A stretch of DNA of 64,000 nucleotides from Echinococcus granulosus. Its lineage: Eukaryota > Platyhelminthes > Cestoda > Cyclophyllidea > Taeniidae. The stretch is from positions 276,306 to 340,305 of the forward strand of contig NW_020170456.1 in NCBI RefSeq assembly GCF_000524195.1, given 5' to 3'. The first letter of the stretch is position 1. The number at the start of each line of letters is the position of its first letter. Below the pieces are notes generated by a model, which saw nothing but the letters and a program-made list of their open reading frames with translations, did not search any database and was not told the DNA's origin. Of the stretch, positions 11,109 to 24,800 are shown piece by piece. The position numbers were made by a program, and so were the translations under genes.

Positions 11109-12636
11109 CAGGTCACAATTATGCCTATGAACTAATGACCTTGAAAAATTTTAAAAATTGTCGAAAGCGATCGATAAGTTCTTTTTGTCTTCTTTCCCGC
11201 TCCTACGTCAGGGGCAGCTGATCGCTGGTCATTATTCCAAAAATTTGGAAAAAAAATGAAAGGAAATGAAAATTTAACTCCCGTATATGGGTTAGTGGAT
11301 TTAATTTTACCTAAAAGCGGTGTTCCCCTTTTATTTGCAATGATTTTTAGCATTTCCAGTGTTGGTGGTCGGCTGGGCAACTCAACTGTCAGGCCACAGG
11401 TGCTGCCACCGCTTCAATTGCCCAGCCTTTTGGTCTTTACAAGTTGAATTTTCGTTTTTAATACTAGATATCATGAATACTTGAGAAAGGTGTGTCACAT
11501 ATGAGTGACGCTTTTTGCTTATGTTATCTTCGTATCTGTGGAAGAAATTGAAGCATCAAAGCCACCCGTCCCTCTATAAGTTCATTTCTACAAGGTGATT
11601 TAAAGGCCTAGGAGACTAGAGAAACGTGATACTATGAATGTCCCTCGTACCCGTCTCGGAGGTAAATTTGCGGCAGGTTTATCATACGTAAAGAAGCCGA
11701 CAATTTTGTATCGCAGACAATACATCCGTTCACCTTAAATTTCACAATATGCAGGTTTGTGAAAGAGGGGATAGAAGTTAAAAACGTGATGAAGATGAGG
11801 ACATTGGTGTTCTGGTGGTTAACTGGGCCTTATGAACAAGCAAGTGTTTGCAGTGAGCTTCGCCGATAACAGCACGAATATCCCGTAAATGACATTTTTC
11901 GCCGTTTTTGACAAGCGACTACTTGGAAATCCTCCATGGTTTTACCTATTCTGCAAACACACCTCCTTTAGCGACACTAGAAAAGGCGAAAACCCAATGG
12001 AGAAATATGAAGGCAACAAAAGTAGTGTGGATGCATCATTCTCTTCCTTCCTGCCTCAACTCCATCCCTAGCAGTGGTACAAGATCTTTTTGCGAGTAAA
12101 TTCTAAAGCGATTTGATGCATAAGGTCTTGCTCTACCACGCAAGCGTGATTAACTAAGTCCACCTCATTCCCAAAAAAGTATTTTTTACATATTCTCCAC
12201 CTGTATCACATCAAATGGAAAATCGCGGCTGTAATTGTCCTTTGACCTTCGGGAAGGAGAGGATTTCTTTCAGAGTACACACACATATGCACACAAACAC
12301 AGGACAAGTATATTATCTTAGCAAACCAGTTTGCCTTTGAAAGGGTGGGTTAAGCAAGCCCTCTTCTTCTGGCGATAAGCAATGATGTGCTTCCTGGAGG
12401 AGAGGGGTGTTTACAGCCTCATCGGAGATATTTTCTTCGCCATATTTTACGACACCTTTTATTCTTGCGAGTTCGAATTTTTCCGATCCTGACAAATTTC
12501 TTTTATATTTGAGGAAAATAGTTGTATTTAGAGCTATCAACTGCCTGCCAAATGCATTGTTTGTTCTCAAGATCACCGATAAATGATAAACAGGTAAGAG
12601 TTAAGACTACGGAATAGCTTTGTCTTCGTTCGTAGC
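11109..12636. other. Intergenic or intronic DNA
   Basis: No recognised gene. A minus-strand open frame at 12313-12576 has a charged, coding-like end (SDEAVNTPLLQEAHH, then SPEEEGLLNPPFQ) and could be an isolated exon or relic. It was not placed on any gene. Confidence 0.4.
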
Positions 12637-14130
12637 TAGTCGGCCGTGGGTATTATTGCCCTCTACATCAACTGGTGAAGTAGATGGGATTGATGTACCT
12701 CCGCCACACTTGGATATGCTACTCGAGCAGCAGCGGGATTTAATGACGAAGTCAGTACAGACGAAGGTTTCGACCACAGCACCATTAATTGGTAGTATTA
12801 GTAGCACCGCAGCGGTTTCACCAATAATCCCCAAGTTCAGGAGGCATGAAAACCTGTTCGTCTCCCTTGCACTCTGCAGGATGGCGTGTGGAAGGCTCAG
12901 CCCTGCTATGCTTGATCCGAATCCGCGAGAATGGACCTTTGACGAGACGGTAGAATCTAACTGACTGGCCCTAGGTCTTTGACACGCTGTGCAATTGCTT
13001 GATACTTGGAAAGAATGAGACAGATGACTAATAGACAAGCTGAAGTCATTACTTGTCGACCTGTCTATTATCGTCTGTCGCCGTCAATTAACAAATATTT
13101 GCCAATATTCGGGTAGGTTTTCTAAATTGTCCAAAGAAAGTCCCAGACGTCAAACTTGTCCTACTCCCTAAAAAGTGCTAACTTTTGATCAAACTACGGT
13201 ATAAAGGCCGAGGTAGACTCAAAGCCCATTTAGTGAATCAGTGCACCTTCACTGACCTAGTGCCAATGACGTGGGAGACCTCTCTTTCCCTGATGCCACT
13301 GCGGGGCCTAGAATCGTATCAGAATCTGCATTGGCAAACAGGACCGATGTCTCTACTGCAACAGTGTTGGCCCTCCGGCCACCTGAACTGGCATCGGATC
13401 CTCTTGCCCTTCTCTGCGACCTTTTCCTCCAAGTTGTTCAAGCGCGCGCTCTGAAGGCAGTAGCAAAAGTGACACGTAGAGAGAAGTTTTTCTCCGTTGT
13501 CAAGGCTATATCAAAAGACCTTCATAAATACGAGGATAATCTGTCTTTGACAGTCGGGATTTTTCCACTATAACTTCTCAAAGTGTTACAAGAGGCCAAT
13601 CAGATGTGAATGCGGTATTATCTCGGCTTATAAGGTGACAGCTAAGCTTCGATCACTTCTATCTGATAACAAATGGGTTGATAAGCAGAGGAGGGTAGTA
13701 GAGGGCACAATAAGTGACATGGTAACAGTAGATATAAACAGTGGTGTGGACTTTTAAGCCCAAAATCAAAAGTGGTGCGAACTTCTCGGTTAAGTGTTGG
13801 TACCTACAATTGAAAATTCGAAAACGGTTTAAGTGCAGATGACACCACTTCCTCGGGGAGTGAATTCATTTTCTGCTGCCACAGCATGCCTTCACCCTCA
13901 TTCGGTGGTCTAAAGAGTCAAATTTTTTACATCTAGTATGCGAATTCCCGGCTGAGTCCGTGTTATTAGATGTCAGGCGCTCGGACGCAAGTGAGGGTTG
14001 TGCTAAACACCCAGTTGCCTCATCGCAAAAGAATGTCTCAGTGACCATTTCTACCTTCTTACATAGGCTGAGAATTTTCCAAGAGGGATCGCAGGAGCTC
14101 CGTCGCATTGCTTCAATAGACTGGCTCTAA
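12637..14130 (+). CDS. Possible multi-exon gene of unknown function (low-confidence model)
   Basis: Three exon-like open stretches on the plus strand. The first, about 12637-12949, follows a CGTAG acceptor, contains HLDMLLEQQRDLM and CRMACGRLSPAMLDPN, and ends before GTAGAA. The second, 13261-13475, follows CCTAG, contains VLALRPPELASDPLALLCD and FLQVVQARALKAVAKV, and has donor GTAGAG. The third, 13937-14130, follows CATCTAG, contains ESVLLDVRRSDASEG and FLHRLRIFQEGSQELRRIA, and ends in TAA. Exons two and three join in phase. Exon one and two do not join in phase with the simplest donor, so a small exon or another donor is missing, or the locus is a relic. I recognise no family; DPNPREWTFDETV faintly recalls the start of a SAM domain but the rest is not found. 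Confidence 0.35.
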
Positions 14131-17100
14131 AATGTTCTACCAAATCTATCCGAGAACCACTGAATGCTCATTTCTCAGGCTCGTCTAAATTCCCACCTGA
14201 CTTCCCGGAATTTGCAATTATAAGTCCCAGAAAAGATAATATTTCCAAAGTCAAAAATCTCTCATTTCTTCAACCTTGTTTCTTTTAAATAAATGAAACA
14301 TCTGTCTGCTGTTTCAACGCTGGCAGGGTGGGAAGGGGGGTTTGGCGTTGAGAGAAAGGAAAATTAAGTCCCAACAAACAGATGCCAACTTATTTGCCAT
14401 GGGGGAAGTTGTCCATCTCCACCCTTCGCCAACTTTTAAAATCTCTCTACTATTTATATTTTGACAGTTATTGATTGACATTTTGCTTCTCAGAGTTTTT
14501 TTTGTTTTCATCTTTTAGGTGGCAAGCGGACTTCCTTGTTTCCCGAGGTGGAGACTAGCGCCCGTCCAACACTACCCTTACTACACAGATATAAGGTATC
14601 TCCTTGCCATTAATTCGCTCGATATCCAAGGGACTAGAATCGAGAGGGAGAAGGGGAAAGCATTAACACTCAATTCTCGAAAATGAGGATTTTATTTCTG
14701 AGCGGCTCACCAAATAAATTGCAGAAATTGGACAAAATTTTTTTTCTGTTAAAAGTGACAATTTGACAATGAAAGTAACACGTCATTATTCAAAACTTGA
14801 CAAGTGCGTCGAATTGGGGAAAAAATGGGTTATTTTTGAAGGGCCTGCAATTACTCCTATTTACCAAAGCCAAGGTGACGTCGATACTAGCGCCAACGTC
14901 CGATCCCAATGCCGCGCGCTGATTGGCCAGGAGGTTGCCCAAGAGCACACATGATTGGTGGTCACAGCCGCCAACGTTGAGCTGTCAGGATTCGAGTTAA
15001 CGAGTTTCATTTGGACATAAGAACACATATTTTGGCGCGTCAAATCATGTCACTTGGTCAGCCAAGGTCGCAGCCACCAGGTTTAGGTATAAATTCAACT
15101 GGTACTCAATGCAGACCGGAAAATCTACTCAGTGTCTGTGTCCATTTGGAGCAGAGGTCCTCCAACACTGCGGCCAGTACGGATTCTGAATTTACGGAAT
15201 TTTGCTCTAGTGGTACGTGGGAATTTGGGTTATGAACAATTGCCGTGTCTGTGGCCTTGTGACACATGCTGCAAAATTTGTAAATCAAGCTATGAAAAAC
15301 CGTAAAATAGTGGTGGATTTTTTCCCTCCACTAGTGTAAAATACACCCCCACATTATTGCTCGAGAAATGTTTTCTGATTTTTACCCCTACCTTTTAAAA
15401 GTGCATACGCTATCTAGATGTCTCGCCTCATGCCAAATACTCTGAGGCGCGAGCTCTCAGCCATGATGAAGTAACCCATGCTTGGAAAGAAATTAGTGAA
15501 TTTTTAAACGCGTTACTCTGAATTGTTTTAATAATTTTTTGGCCCTCTTAGAATTTCTGTTTTTGTAGTTTATGTGTCTAGTAAACGTGGCACTTTATTT
15601 TCTTAAGTAAGTGACCCAAAATAAACTTAAAACTTAAGGAGTCCAACCTTGACCTGTGCATTACAAATGCCGTGTTGGCATGCTGTGGGTCCGTGACCCA
15701 GACACTGTAAACCCCACAAATTCTTGCAGCATTAGAGGGGAGATGTGGGCTTCAATGATCACCCAGGCCATAGCACCGGAAATGTGAGGTAATCAGTTGG
15801 GGGGAAAAAGAGGGGATGGGAGGATAAATGGTTCCCCAATTACGGATATGTGCGTGACTTGATGTCGCCAAAATTGAGGACAGTGTAAATTTCATCCAGT
15901 TTTTTCACACAATATTGCACCATTTTTTTACCACTCTCTTCCTTGTTTTAACTTTAAAATATGCCCTGAAATAAGTAGATGAGCACAAATGGGGATCCAA
16001 TTGGCAACTTTGACTTTTGTTGTCTATAAAAAGTGAGTATTTTATTGGCTCGTGGCCTTTGAATGATCGTCCAGATAAATGCCCTCTCGGCCTCGGTCTA
16101 ACCAGTTGATGGGTTCCTTTTTTCTCCCTCTCGCCTTTTCTGTTTGGATTACAGGGGAGAAACTATCTCTGTGGAGGGAAAGTCATGACAGCTGTCAAGC
16201 TTCGCTACCATTCGATTAATCATTACAGAGATGCTGACTGTTTGTTTCGTGTCGTAGGTGTTGGGTTTTGCTGCTTGATAGTTTGAGGTTAAAGGGAAGG
16301 CAAGGATAAGGTTTTGAATAACGAGTACTTAGATGGATTGCACCTTCTCAGAAACGTGGGACATTCGGTCACTATTACTGAGGTGTAGGAGGAAATACCG
16401 GCCGAATAGGCGCGTCTTTGGGCAAATCAGCGTAGTTTGGGAGGTGAGATGCCTCTCGCAACTGCCTGGTCTAGTTATTCGTAGATTTGCCTGCCCTCCA
16501 AATGCAAAAGCGGAAAGCTTCTTCTTCCAGCAATCCGTTAATCTAACCACCTTAATATCTAGAGCAGTAGTGTTTGAATTGACGGAATAAGTAAGAACAG
16601 CCACGTCTTTATTAGTCTTTATGAATATGCAGAAAAATCAATCTCTTTTGTTAAGTTACCTTACTGTCAGTCAGAGCACGGATCATAAAGTCATTAAATC
16701 GGTGTTTGATAGTTTTACAGAGCTTTAAGCTTCAAATCTTTGCAAACGAAAGGGTTGGAGGACATATATAAACCGTGCAAAAGCAAATTTGTACTTCGGT
16801 ATATTTAGCTTCAAATCAGCCAACTTCAAACTTTGACTGCGCAAACGGCCTGCTCTCCGCATGGTTCACATAGGTGGGAAGCTGACAAGTCGTCTGTCAT
16901 CGAGGTTCTTAAAAGTGGTGCAAAACTGGCCATCACCTTGGAAAGCGAACCACAAAGCTTCCATTTCTAAGGCCAAAGCGTGGTAGGCAATGAAAATAGC
17001 CCGCGTGGCATCACAGTCGATCTAAACAAACGTTCCTCCTACCTCAGTCAAATCCGTTTTTAGTGCTAAAAATCTGTGAAATTTTTCTGTATATGATAGA

Positions 17101-18879
17101 AAATTTGATTCTAAAAAATATTTTTTAATTAGTCGTTTTGTGTGTGCTCCCTTTTTGGCAGCAACAATCGCCTTTCGGTTACCTTTTTGTATGGATTAAT
17201 TATTTTGCTAAGATGAAGATGACAAAAATTTGACAAATTGCAGGGGAAAAGACGGGTAGGGTGGAGGTAGATGTGTAGAACGACGTTTATTTGATTCTAT
17301 AAAACGAATGGAAAGAAGACGTTTATCTATCTAGCATGAAAAAACCTGAGAGTTTGCAGCGACTTGATGCTTTGTTTACCTGTGTGGTGAGCCACCCGGG
17401 CACTTCAGTCCCCCCATCATGGCCTTTGATGTCTTCTCTTAAGGTCGCACTGTCGTAGATTATTGTGATGTCTGAGAGGCCTTGGAATGCTGCAGAAACA
17501 ACTAAAAGTAAATTCCATTTTAAAGTTTTGCGGATTTAATCTGACACTCTAAAGTGGCTAGTGGACAAACAAGAAAGAGTTAGTATTAATCATATAAACA
17601 CATGTAGAGAAAAATGAAAGGGTCTCTGAATGGGTTTGATTGCCTTATTGGTAGAGCTCGAAGTCATTTGGGTGTGCGAATCTGACAGATAGATTCTCTC
17701 TCTCTCTCTCTCTCTTACTCTCCTGGGATATGCCATCCATTTCGCTGCAGTAATTTAATGTGGTTTCATGCCTTTGGCGAAACTCGGGATTATGCCTTAG
17801 GCAAAATCGAGCAAAAATCAAAATTTAGGGGCTATTTTTTAATGAAAAAGTGTCTTTTACATTCAGATATGGTGAGCCTTTACTTTCTAGTTTCATCACC
17901 AGAAAGGGAGTACACTACTTCTCCGATCTCATCAGTCGGAAAAAAACACTTTTTGCTCCTAGATGTTTACGTCCTGTTCTGTGGTCAAACCATATCTCCT
18001 GTGATATCGCGCAATGCTACTGAATGGCCATATCAGTAGTGGCGAATTTCATCAACGATATAAAAGAAATTTAGATAGATAAGCAGGCAAACGCTTTTTC
18101 TTTTCTTCGCATAATCTTCTCGGCATAATCTTTTTACAGCTAATGTGCAAAATGCGCTAAACAGATTAAGGGAAAAAGAACTCTATAATTTTTTATTTCG
18201 CCTTTTTTTCCGCACCTCACTTAACAAATACTCTTGACTCCCCTTCTGCAAAATCTCAAAGTGAAATTGAATTACCTGGCTTAAAAAAGAATTAGCTAAC
18301 TTTATCTTCCTCTTGCCCTTCTTCTCTGTTAAAAGGAAAGAATCACCAAGAGCGGAGGCAAAGTGGCGGCAAATTTAGAGGCGCCAATGTACTTCTGGGA
18401 CAAATTAATAAGTGTGGACTCCAAAAGTGCAGAGCATTACACCCCACACGGTGTCCCGTTTGATGAATATGCGTAATATTTGACAAAATTAGATGACCGC
18501 CCATTGGCCTAAGCCTCGAGAACTTAAGCCTCTTTTTTCACCATATTATAATAAAACTGTAGACGTACTTTTCGGAAGTCGAGTAACTTCCACTTTCCCC
18601 TCCCCCCTCCAAATAAAATAGCGAACCCAGGCGCACTTACTTAAGCCAAAATGTGTGCTCATTTGATTAGTTTACTTAAACAAGTCGAATTTGGACTTAT
18701 ATGCAGCAAATAACCCTTTTTAGTAACTGTCTTGGAGACAATTGGAATTACTTTTTCCCGCCTAATTATCAAATGTTTTGGTAATTTTTTGGGTCAGAAA
18801 GTCGTCTCAACGATTGCAAGAAAAGCCTTACTTGCATACTACTTAAAAGTAACTAAGGCGCCTGATCCATCTTTTGTAG
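14131..18879. other. Intergenic DNA upstream of the GRIP-like gene
   Basis: 4.7 kb without a recognisable exon. It contains a CT microsatellite at 17695-17715 and generally AT-rich sequence. The GRIP promoter and any first exon should lie in this stretch, because the first visible PDZ exon begins inside a codon, but I could not identify them. The 93-codon open frame at 17758-18039 shows no motif. Confidence 0.5.
17695..17715. repeat. (CT)n microsatellite
   Basis: Pure CT dinucleotides read directly. Confidence 0.85.
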
Positions 18880-21800
18880 GTACCATGTATGGAAGCATTG
18901 AAGTGACGCTTCATAAGCAAAAATATGCCTCATTGGGTATAACCGTCTCCGGGGGTGTTGATCGTGGATACCCCCCCCGCATCACCACCATCAAACCCGG
19001 ATCCATAGCTGACAAGTGAGCTGTACTCTTCACGTTTGAGTGTCAACTAGGACATAATTGGTTGTCATTATTTGATGTATATCCACTTGATGTATCTCTT
19101 TCATTGACAGAAGTGACTGCATCCTTGTCAATGATGTGATAAAATCAATAAATGGAGCAGCAACCGCCAATTTAACCCACGAACAGATTGTCAAACTTAC
19201 CAAGAATGCGGATGCTACAATTCGCTTGGGATTAGAGTACGTTCTCACCGACTCAGGTAAGAATAATTTCCCTTTTTTATTTAGAAAAATTAAAAAAACT
19301 GCTCTACAATGAGAGTATTCCAAAAGTATTAACTCCAATTTTGACATTCCCAAATAAGTAGAATGAGAGAAAAAATTAAAAAGGGAAAAAGTTTAGTCTT
19401 GCCTTCTTTTTTATGAATTCCAGGCCTGTCTGATTAACCACCTAGTGTAAGAAGCTGGAGCTGGACTTCCTGCTGCTGTTCGGTAGGGGCCTAGATGTAG
19501 ACAGAAAACCATCTCCAATGACTTGTAGAGAGAGAGAGGGCGGGAGACGTATGTGCAGATGGTGCGCGAATCTTCCTGCCACATTCCTTTGTGTTTTGTT
19601 CCCATAGGCGAATAAATCCCCCTCTCGCTTCCTCGCCTTTGGGTGGGGATGAACATCAAGGAATGCATTGATCGTATCCCATTGGCCAGATGGAAGTGAT
19701 CATGAAGTACTATCATTACATTCTCCTTGATTTTGGTATAAATTTGGCTGATCAATCTTTCAAAAAGTAAGCATTAGAAGGTGTTTGGGGGGTAGGAGGA
19801 GGGTAAAACATTAATATTGACTCCCACACCGCTGTCGACTTTATACGATGCGACCTTCAAGTGGCCTTCAGGTAATGGGTCTCAACGAGTTCATATTCTT
19901 GTTGACAACCCTTTCCAACGATGCCACTACAAGCGTCTACAAATAAGGTGAATCTCAGAGGCGAATCTACCACCACAGATCAGATAGATGATTATTCTGT
20001 TGTGTCAACAACGGTAAATTTGACTGGTCCTTACAAAATACACTTATTTGTCAGATCGGGTGCAGTCAGCTTTATAAGAAAGTGATAAATAACGCGGATC
20101 ACATGTTGGTGGAGAAAAATGTAAGAACGTCACATGTGTAGAACATGTGTTAGCGGCGTTAGAGGGTACATCCTCATTATTACATTGGATAATATGAGGT
20201 CTGAGAAAAAAAATCTAAATTGATGGTAAAATCTACCACTATTGCCAATTTTTAAACTGTCCGTTTAGAGGGAGTCAAATAAAACAAGTCGTGAACTGAT
20301 ACGAGTGCAAGGCCTTGGACTCCCTTGAGGAATTTGAAGACAGAGGTCTCAGTGCATGGACGGTACGGATTGTGTGTCTGACTACTTAATGACCACAAGG
20401 GATATAAAATAGGCCCTACTTTGCTTATTTGTGGCCCTTTGATTGGCCTTGAACCCTATAGTGATATTGACCAATCAGGATAAGGAAATGAGGGCGCAGC
20501 TTTCAAGACCTCCTAAAATGTTAGGCAGACTAATCACGAGAGTAATAGATTTTAGAAAATTTAAGATGAAGAGTTTTCTGGGGTGGTAGGGATCCCCAAC
20601 AAGTACATTTTCATCATCACTAGTGAATAACACTGCTGGAAGCGCTTCCCACTCGATTGAGCTCGGCAGGCATACCGAGGTCTTTCCACATTCGAAGCAT
20701 TTCCTGATGGTGTGTCGTTTTTTAATGCTTCTCAAATGTTTTTAGAGGTTTCTGTAGCCAGATATACTCAAATCATATTTATCCAGTTCGTCCAATATTG
20801 TTTTGACATGATAATGGTTTAATTGTTTAAAGGAAAAAAGAAGAAAAGAGAAAATTGGTTTGCCGCTTGGTGTGGCTGTAAATTATGTGCTCTACTTTCA
20901 CCTCGATTTCCTCCTCTAAGATAGAGTAAGTGTCAAAGAATTGTTTAATCACATCAGTGAAAAAGGGACCAGGAAATGGTAACGAACATGAGGACCATCT
21001 ACCGCTAAGCGCTTCACCAATCTGCTTCTGGACTTTGGATTCCTCTACATCAACCTCTCCAGGGGTTAAGAAAAGCCTCTTCCGAGGTTACCTTGCCTTG
21101 CAAGAAATGCCTGACAAGCTCCATTCACATCCATCAGATCCGCCCGATACTCTATGACACGCTAATGACTTCGAGGGAAATCTATTGCCTCCTCTGAAAA
21201 CATCCCCCGAGTTTACACACATAAAAACTTTACAATTCCTCATGGCAAAGTTGTACTGAAGGCCTTTGCAATGCTACAGTAATTTTCTATTTACTATTGC
21301 TTTGGAAGGCCTTCAAAGGTGATCTTTCAGTACCCAAGCCTAACTTTGCATATGTGGGTGTATAGAGACACGTAGAGGAAGATTTACTTCAAGTTGTGAA
21401 GTAATTTTACGGCAGTCTAATAAATGATAGTCCATGAGAGTTGTCTCAAAGTGCCGAAATGCGCTGGTTCAGTTCCACCTCGCCTCGTCTCACCGCTCCC
21501 CACCCCGCATTGCTTCGTCTCTCCTCCGTTTTTCTTTCCCTTTTTTCCTCCTCTGCTCGAAAAAATAACGGTCATTCGGATTTGACACTGCTCGTCCAAA
21601 ATCCAAAAATCCAGGCTTTTTCCACCCTCTTTATATACAAATCAATTAAACTACTAGTAGTTTTGTGTCATCTTAAAGTTATCACTAATAAAGTTTACAA
21701 AATTATTGTTTTATCAATTAGGAAAGTTTAGCAGTATTGGCGCCTCCGATTGGTTGGATGACTGACAATATCCACTGACACCGACATCGATTGACGCCTT

Positions 21801-24800
21801 TTAAATTGCCCTTGCTTCAAATGACACTCACCTGATTAATCATGGTTATTTTTGGCCATTCCAAAAGGCATTCAGACATAATGGCATTTACTTGCCTAAC
21901 GGTCAAATGCGTGTATTTAACAGAGCATAATTCTCCCAGCCTGCGCATTTCAAGAAGGGAGAAGTTGAAGAGGGTCGGGGCGGGCCGGACAGGATGAGAG
22001 AGAATGGGGAGAGAATGTACGAGTGCTTGACTTAAATTCTTTGCACTCTTCCCATATGACAGTGATATGACATTTTCTTGACTTATGATCATTCCTTCTG
22101 GTGAAGAAATTGTTGCAGGATGTTGAGGGGAGAACGCTTTCTCCTTGTGAATAGCGTAGGCTCTCTCTATACGGGCGAACTGTTTTGGTACTTTTAGTGA
22201 AAGCAGCCACCACGAAGCATGCCTTTATTCATTTGGAACCAGCCAATGAGTCATTTGGGATAACTGTTCGTGGTGGACTGTCTCCAATGGGTAACGGAGT
22301 ATTTCCCCTCACCATTTGTCGAATTCGACCCAAAAGTTGTGCTGATTTGTGAGTTATTTATCTCCTGTATACCAAAACAATCTCTCGTTTCTCAAAACTA
22401 AGCGAATTTATTGGTCGTGCAGAATTATGTTTATTCAGGCGCACATACTACTTAATTAGAAGGCGCATTAATTAAGTAGGTTTTTGAAAAAAAAAATATT
22501 TCAAACGCCATTCCGTATCCATTTAAAAATAGACGCATAAGGTTCCTTTCCTCATTCTTTTGCTCTAGAAACGGCTGTCTTAAACAGGGCGATCGACTAT
22601 TGGCTATTGACGGTGTGCAGACTTGTGGATTAACCTGTGAGGAGTCTATGAAACTTCTTGCCTGCTATCGCAGTGGCATATCTCTATTCATTGAATACGA
22701 TGTCGCTGATGTTGGTGGTAAGGAAAGAAAAGAGGGACAATAAACCAGTTCTCTGATTTGCTTTATTTAAGCTAGGAAGACATCGTAAAGCCCACACACA
22801 CTTGGGCTTGGTCATTTGGGTACACGACCGCACAAACAATGTGACTGTCAGATAGTGCAAAAGGGAAGAATGAAAAGTGGAAAAGAAAAATCTGTCAGTG
22901 ACGTGATTAAAATAGGGCAAAGTCTGTTGCTAGCTGCTTAAACAAATCTGCGGACAACTAACTCCTCTCTTTGCCTCGATTTCTTTAGCTGATGGTCGTC
23001 AAGGTACCGGTCCATTTGAAATTGACATTGAGAAGCTGCCATCGGAACGGTTGGGGGCAAATGTCGTGACCTTTGGTGATCCATTGCAAGGCACTAAACG
23101 CCTTCTAATCAGTCACATTCGAGATGGTAGCATTGCTGACAGGTAGGCTGACAGTTCTGTCATGGTTTACTTTTCAAAATGGCTCTCCCTTATGTTTTCT
23201 TCCTCCCCTTTTTTATCAAAACATTTTAAGATGTGGAGCGCTACAAGTTGGTGATTTGATCGAATCAATAAATGGGATGAAGTCCAGCGAACTGACCCTT
23301 CAAGAGGCCATTGGTCTTCTCAGCGACTCCGCCTCACGTTCCATTAAATTGCATATTCTTCCATGTCCAGAAATTCGTAAGTTTTTTAGTAATATCCTTG
23401 ACCTACAGTAAATCACCATAAACCATGAGGGTGGACTAGTCTTTCGTGCGAACCTGTTTATAATTCAACAATTAGGATGAAGGCGGGGCGGAGGTGAGCG
23501 AAAGAAGTGGGAAGTGATGGGAGGACAGTCAAACGCTTCCCACCCACCCAAAGATGCTACGTGTTTGACATCCTTAACCCTACTTCTGGGATAACCGTAT
23601 GCCCACTTTTCACTCCCCTTAGACATTCATCTTCTTCCCTCTTGTGTTGTGCTTTAAAGCGACTGAGGAAAAGTAGGAAGTAAATTAAAATGCCTGATTG
23701 AACAGCCGGTTTTCCTATCCACTGGATTACCTAATAATGAGAGAGCACATTGTAAAAACTTGTTGCTTATAAAATCATATGCTGACATAAAATTACTGCC
23801 CTGGTTGGTGATTTTGGCCAACCAATGTGAAGAAAACAAATAGGAATCCAAACCGGTTAGGCATTCTTACCTCCAATTTAATAAAAAAAAACACAAAAGT
23901 GAGGGTTCATATTTTTTTTTGAAAGTGATAGGGAAAAGCAAACTAGAAGTTGAATATTATGTATTCAGAATAACAGTGAGTCATGGTAGTATTCGAGAAG
24001 CGCAGACAGAAATTGCGAATGTGCCCCTCCCATCCCCCAATAAAATGACGGTTGCCAGTTGTGAACGCGCTACGTCGCCAGTTTGAATGGGAATGTGGCT
24101 GCTGCTGCCACTGCTGCTTCCCGACTAAAGAATTCCACAATCACCGGCATCATCATCACCGACATCACCATGCTGCCTTACATGACAATGCCTTTCTGCT
24201 TTGCCTTAAAAAATACGAAGGAAACTACATTTAAATCTTTCTAGAATCTGATTGGTGAATTTGCATTTGTACCCATATCATCGATCCATTCATAAATAAT
24301 CAATAAATTTTTGGCCAGTCGGAGGTATTTGCACTAAAATCTCAGCCTAAGGGTGCAGTAAGTAAAAGTGCAAGTGCCTATCTTAACTTGCCAAGTTGGT
24401 TCGCCTCCATTTTATCTCCAGACGGCAATTTCGGGGATTAAGTAAGCAGCCTGCAAATTAACTAATTCATTTCAACCTTCCTAACTTTGGGGAATGTAAC
24501 AAACGGTTTGGAGGGAGAGGCGAGGCCGGAGGAAAAAAAAATGAGCTGCCCCATCTTGCGTCAAAATTAAGGAGAATAAATTTTAAGTAGAATGGAAAAA
24601 GAAGCTCCTCGATGAGGCCACTGGCGGCTATTCGAGCGTGCATGCGCTTGCGCGTGCATGCACGCACGCAATCAAGTGGACTCGGCCCAATCACCGCAAG
24701 ATAACAAGAGTGCGCGTGTCTACTAGCCCAAAAGCACACTTTCGTACATTGTGGCTGCTCGTCGGTGGTTGGTCAGTCCTTGCAGTTTGATGCGCGCGCC

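Noticed and set aside
17758..18039. 93-codon open frame as a possible first GRIP exon
   Set aside because: No GRIP-like sequence and no donor in the phase that the exon at 18880 needs.
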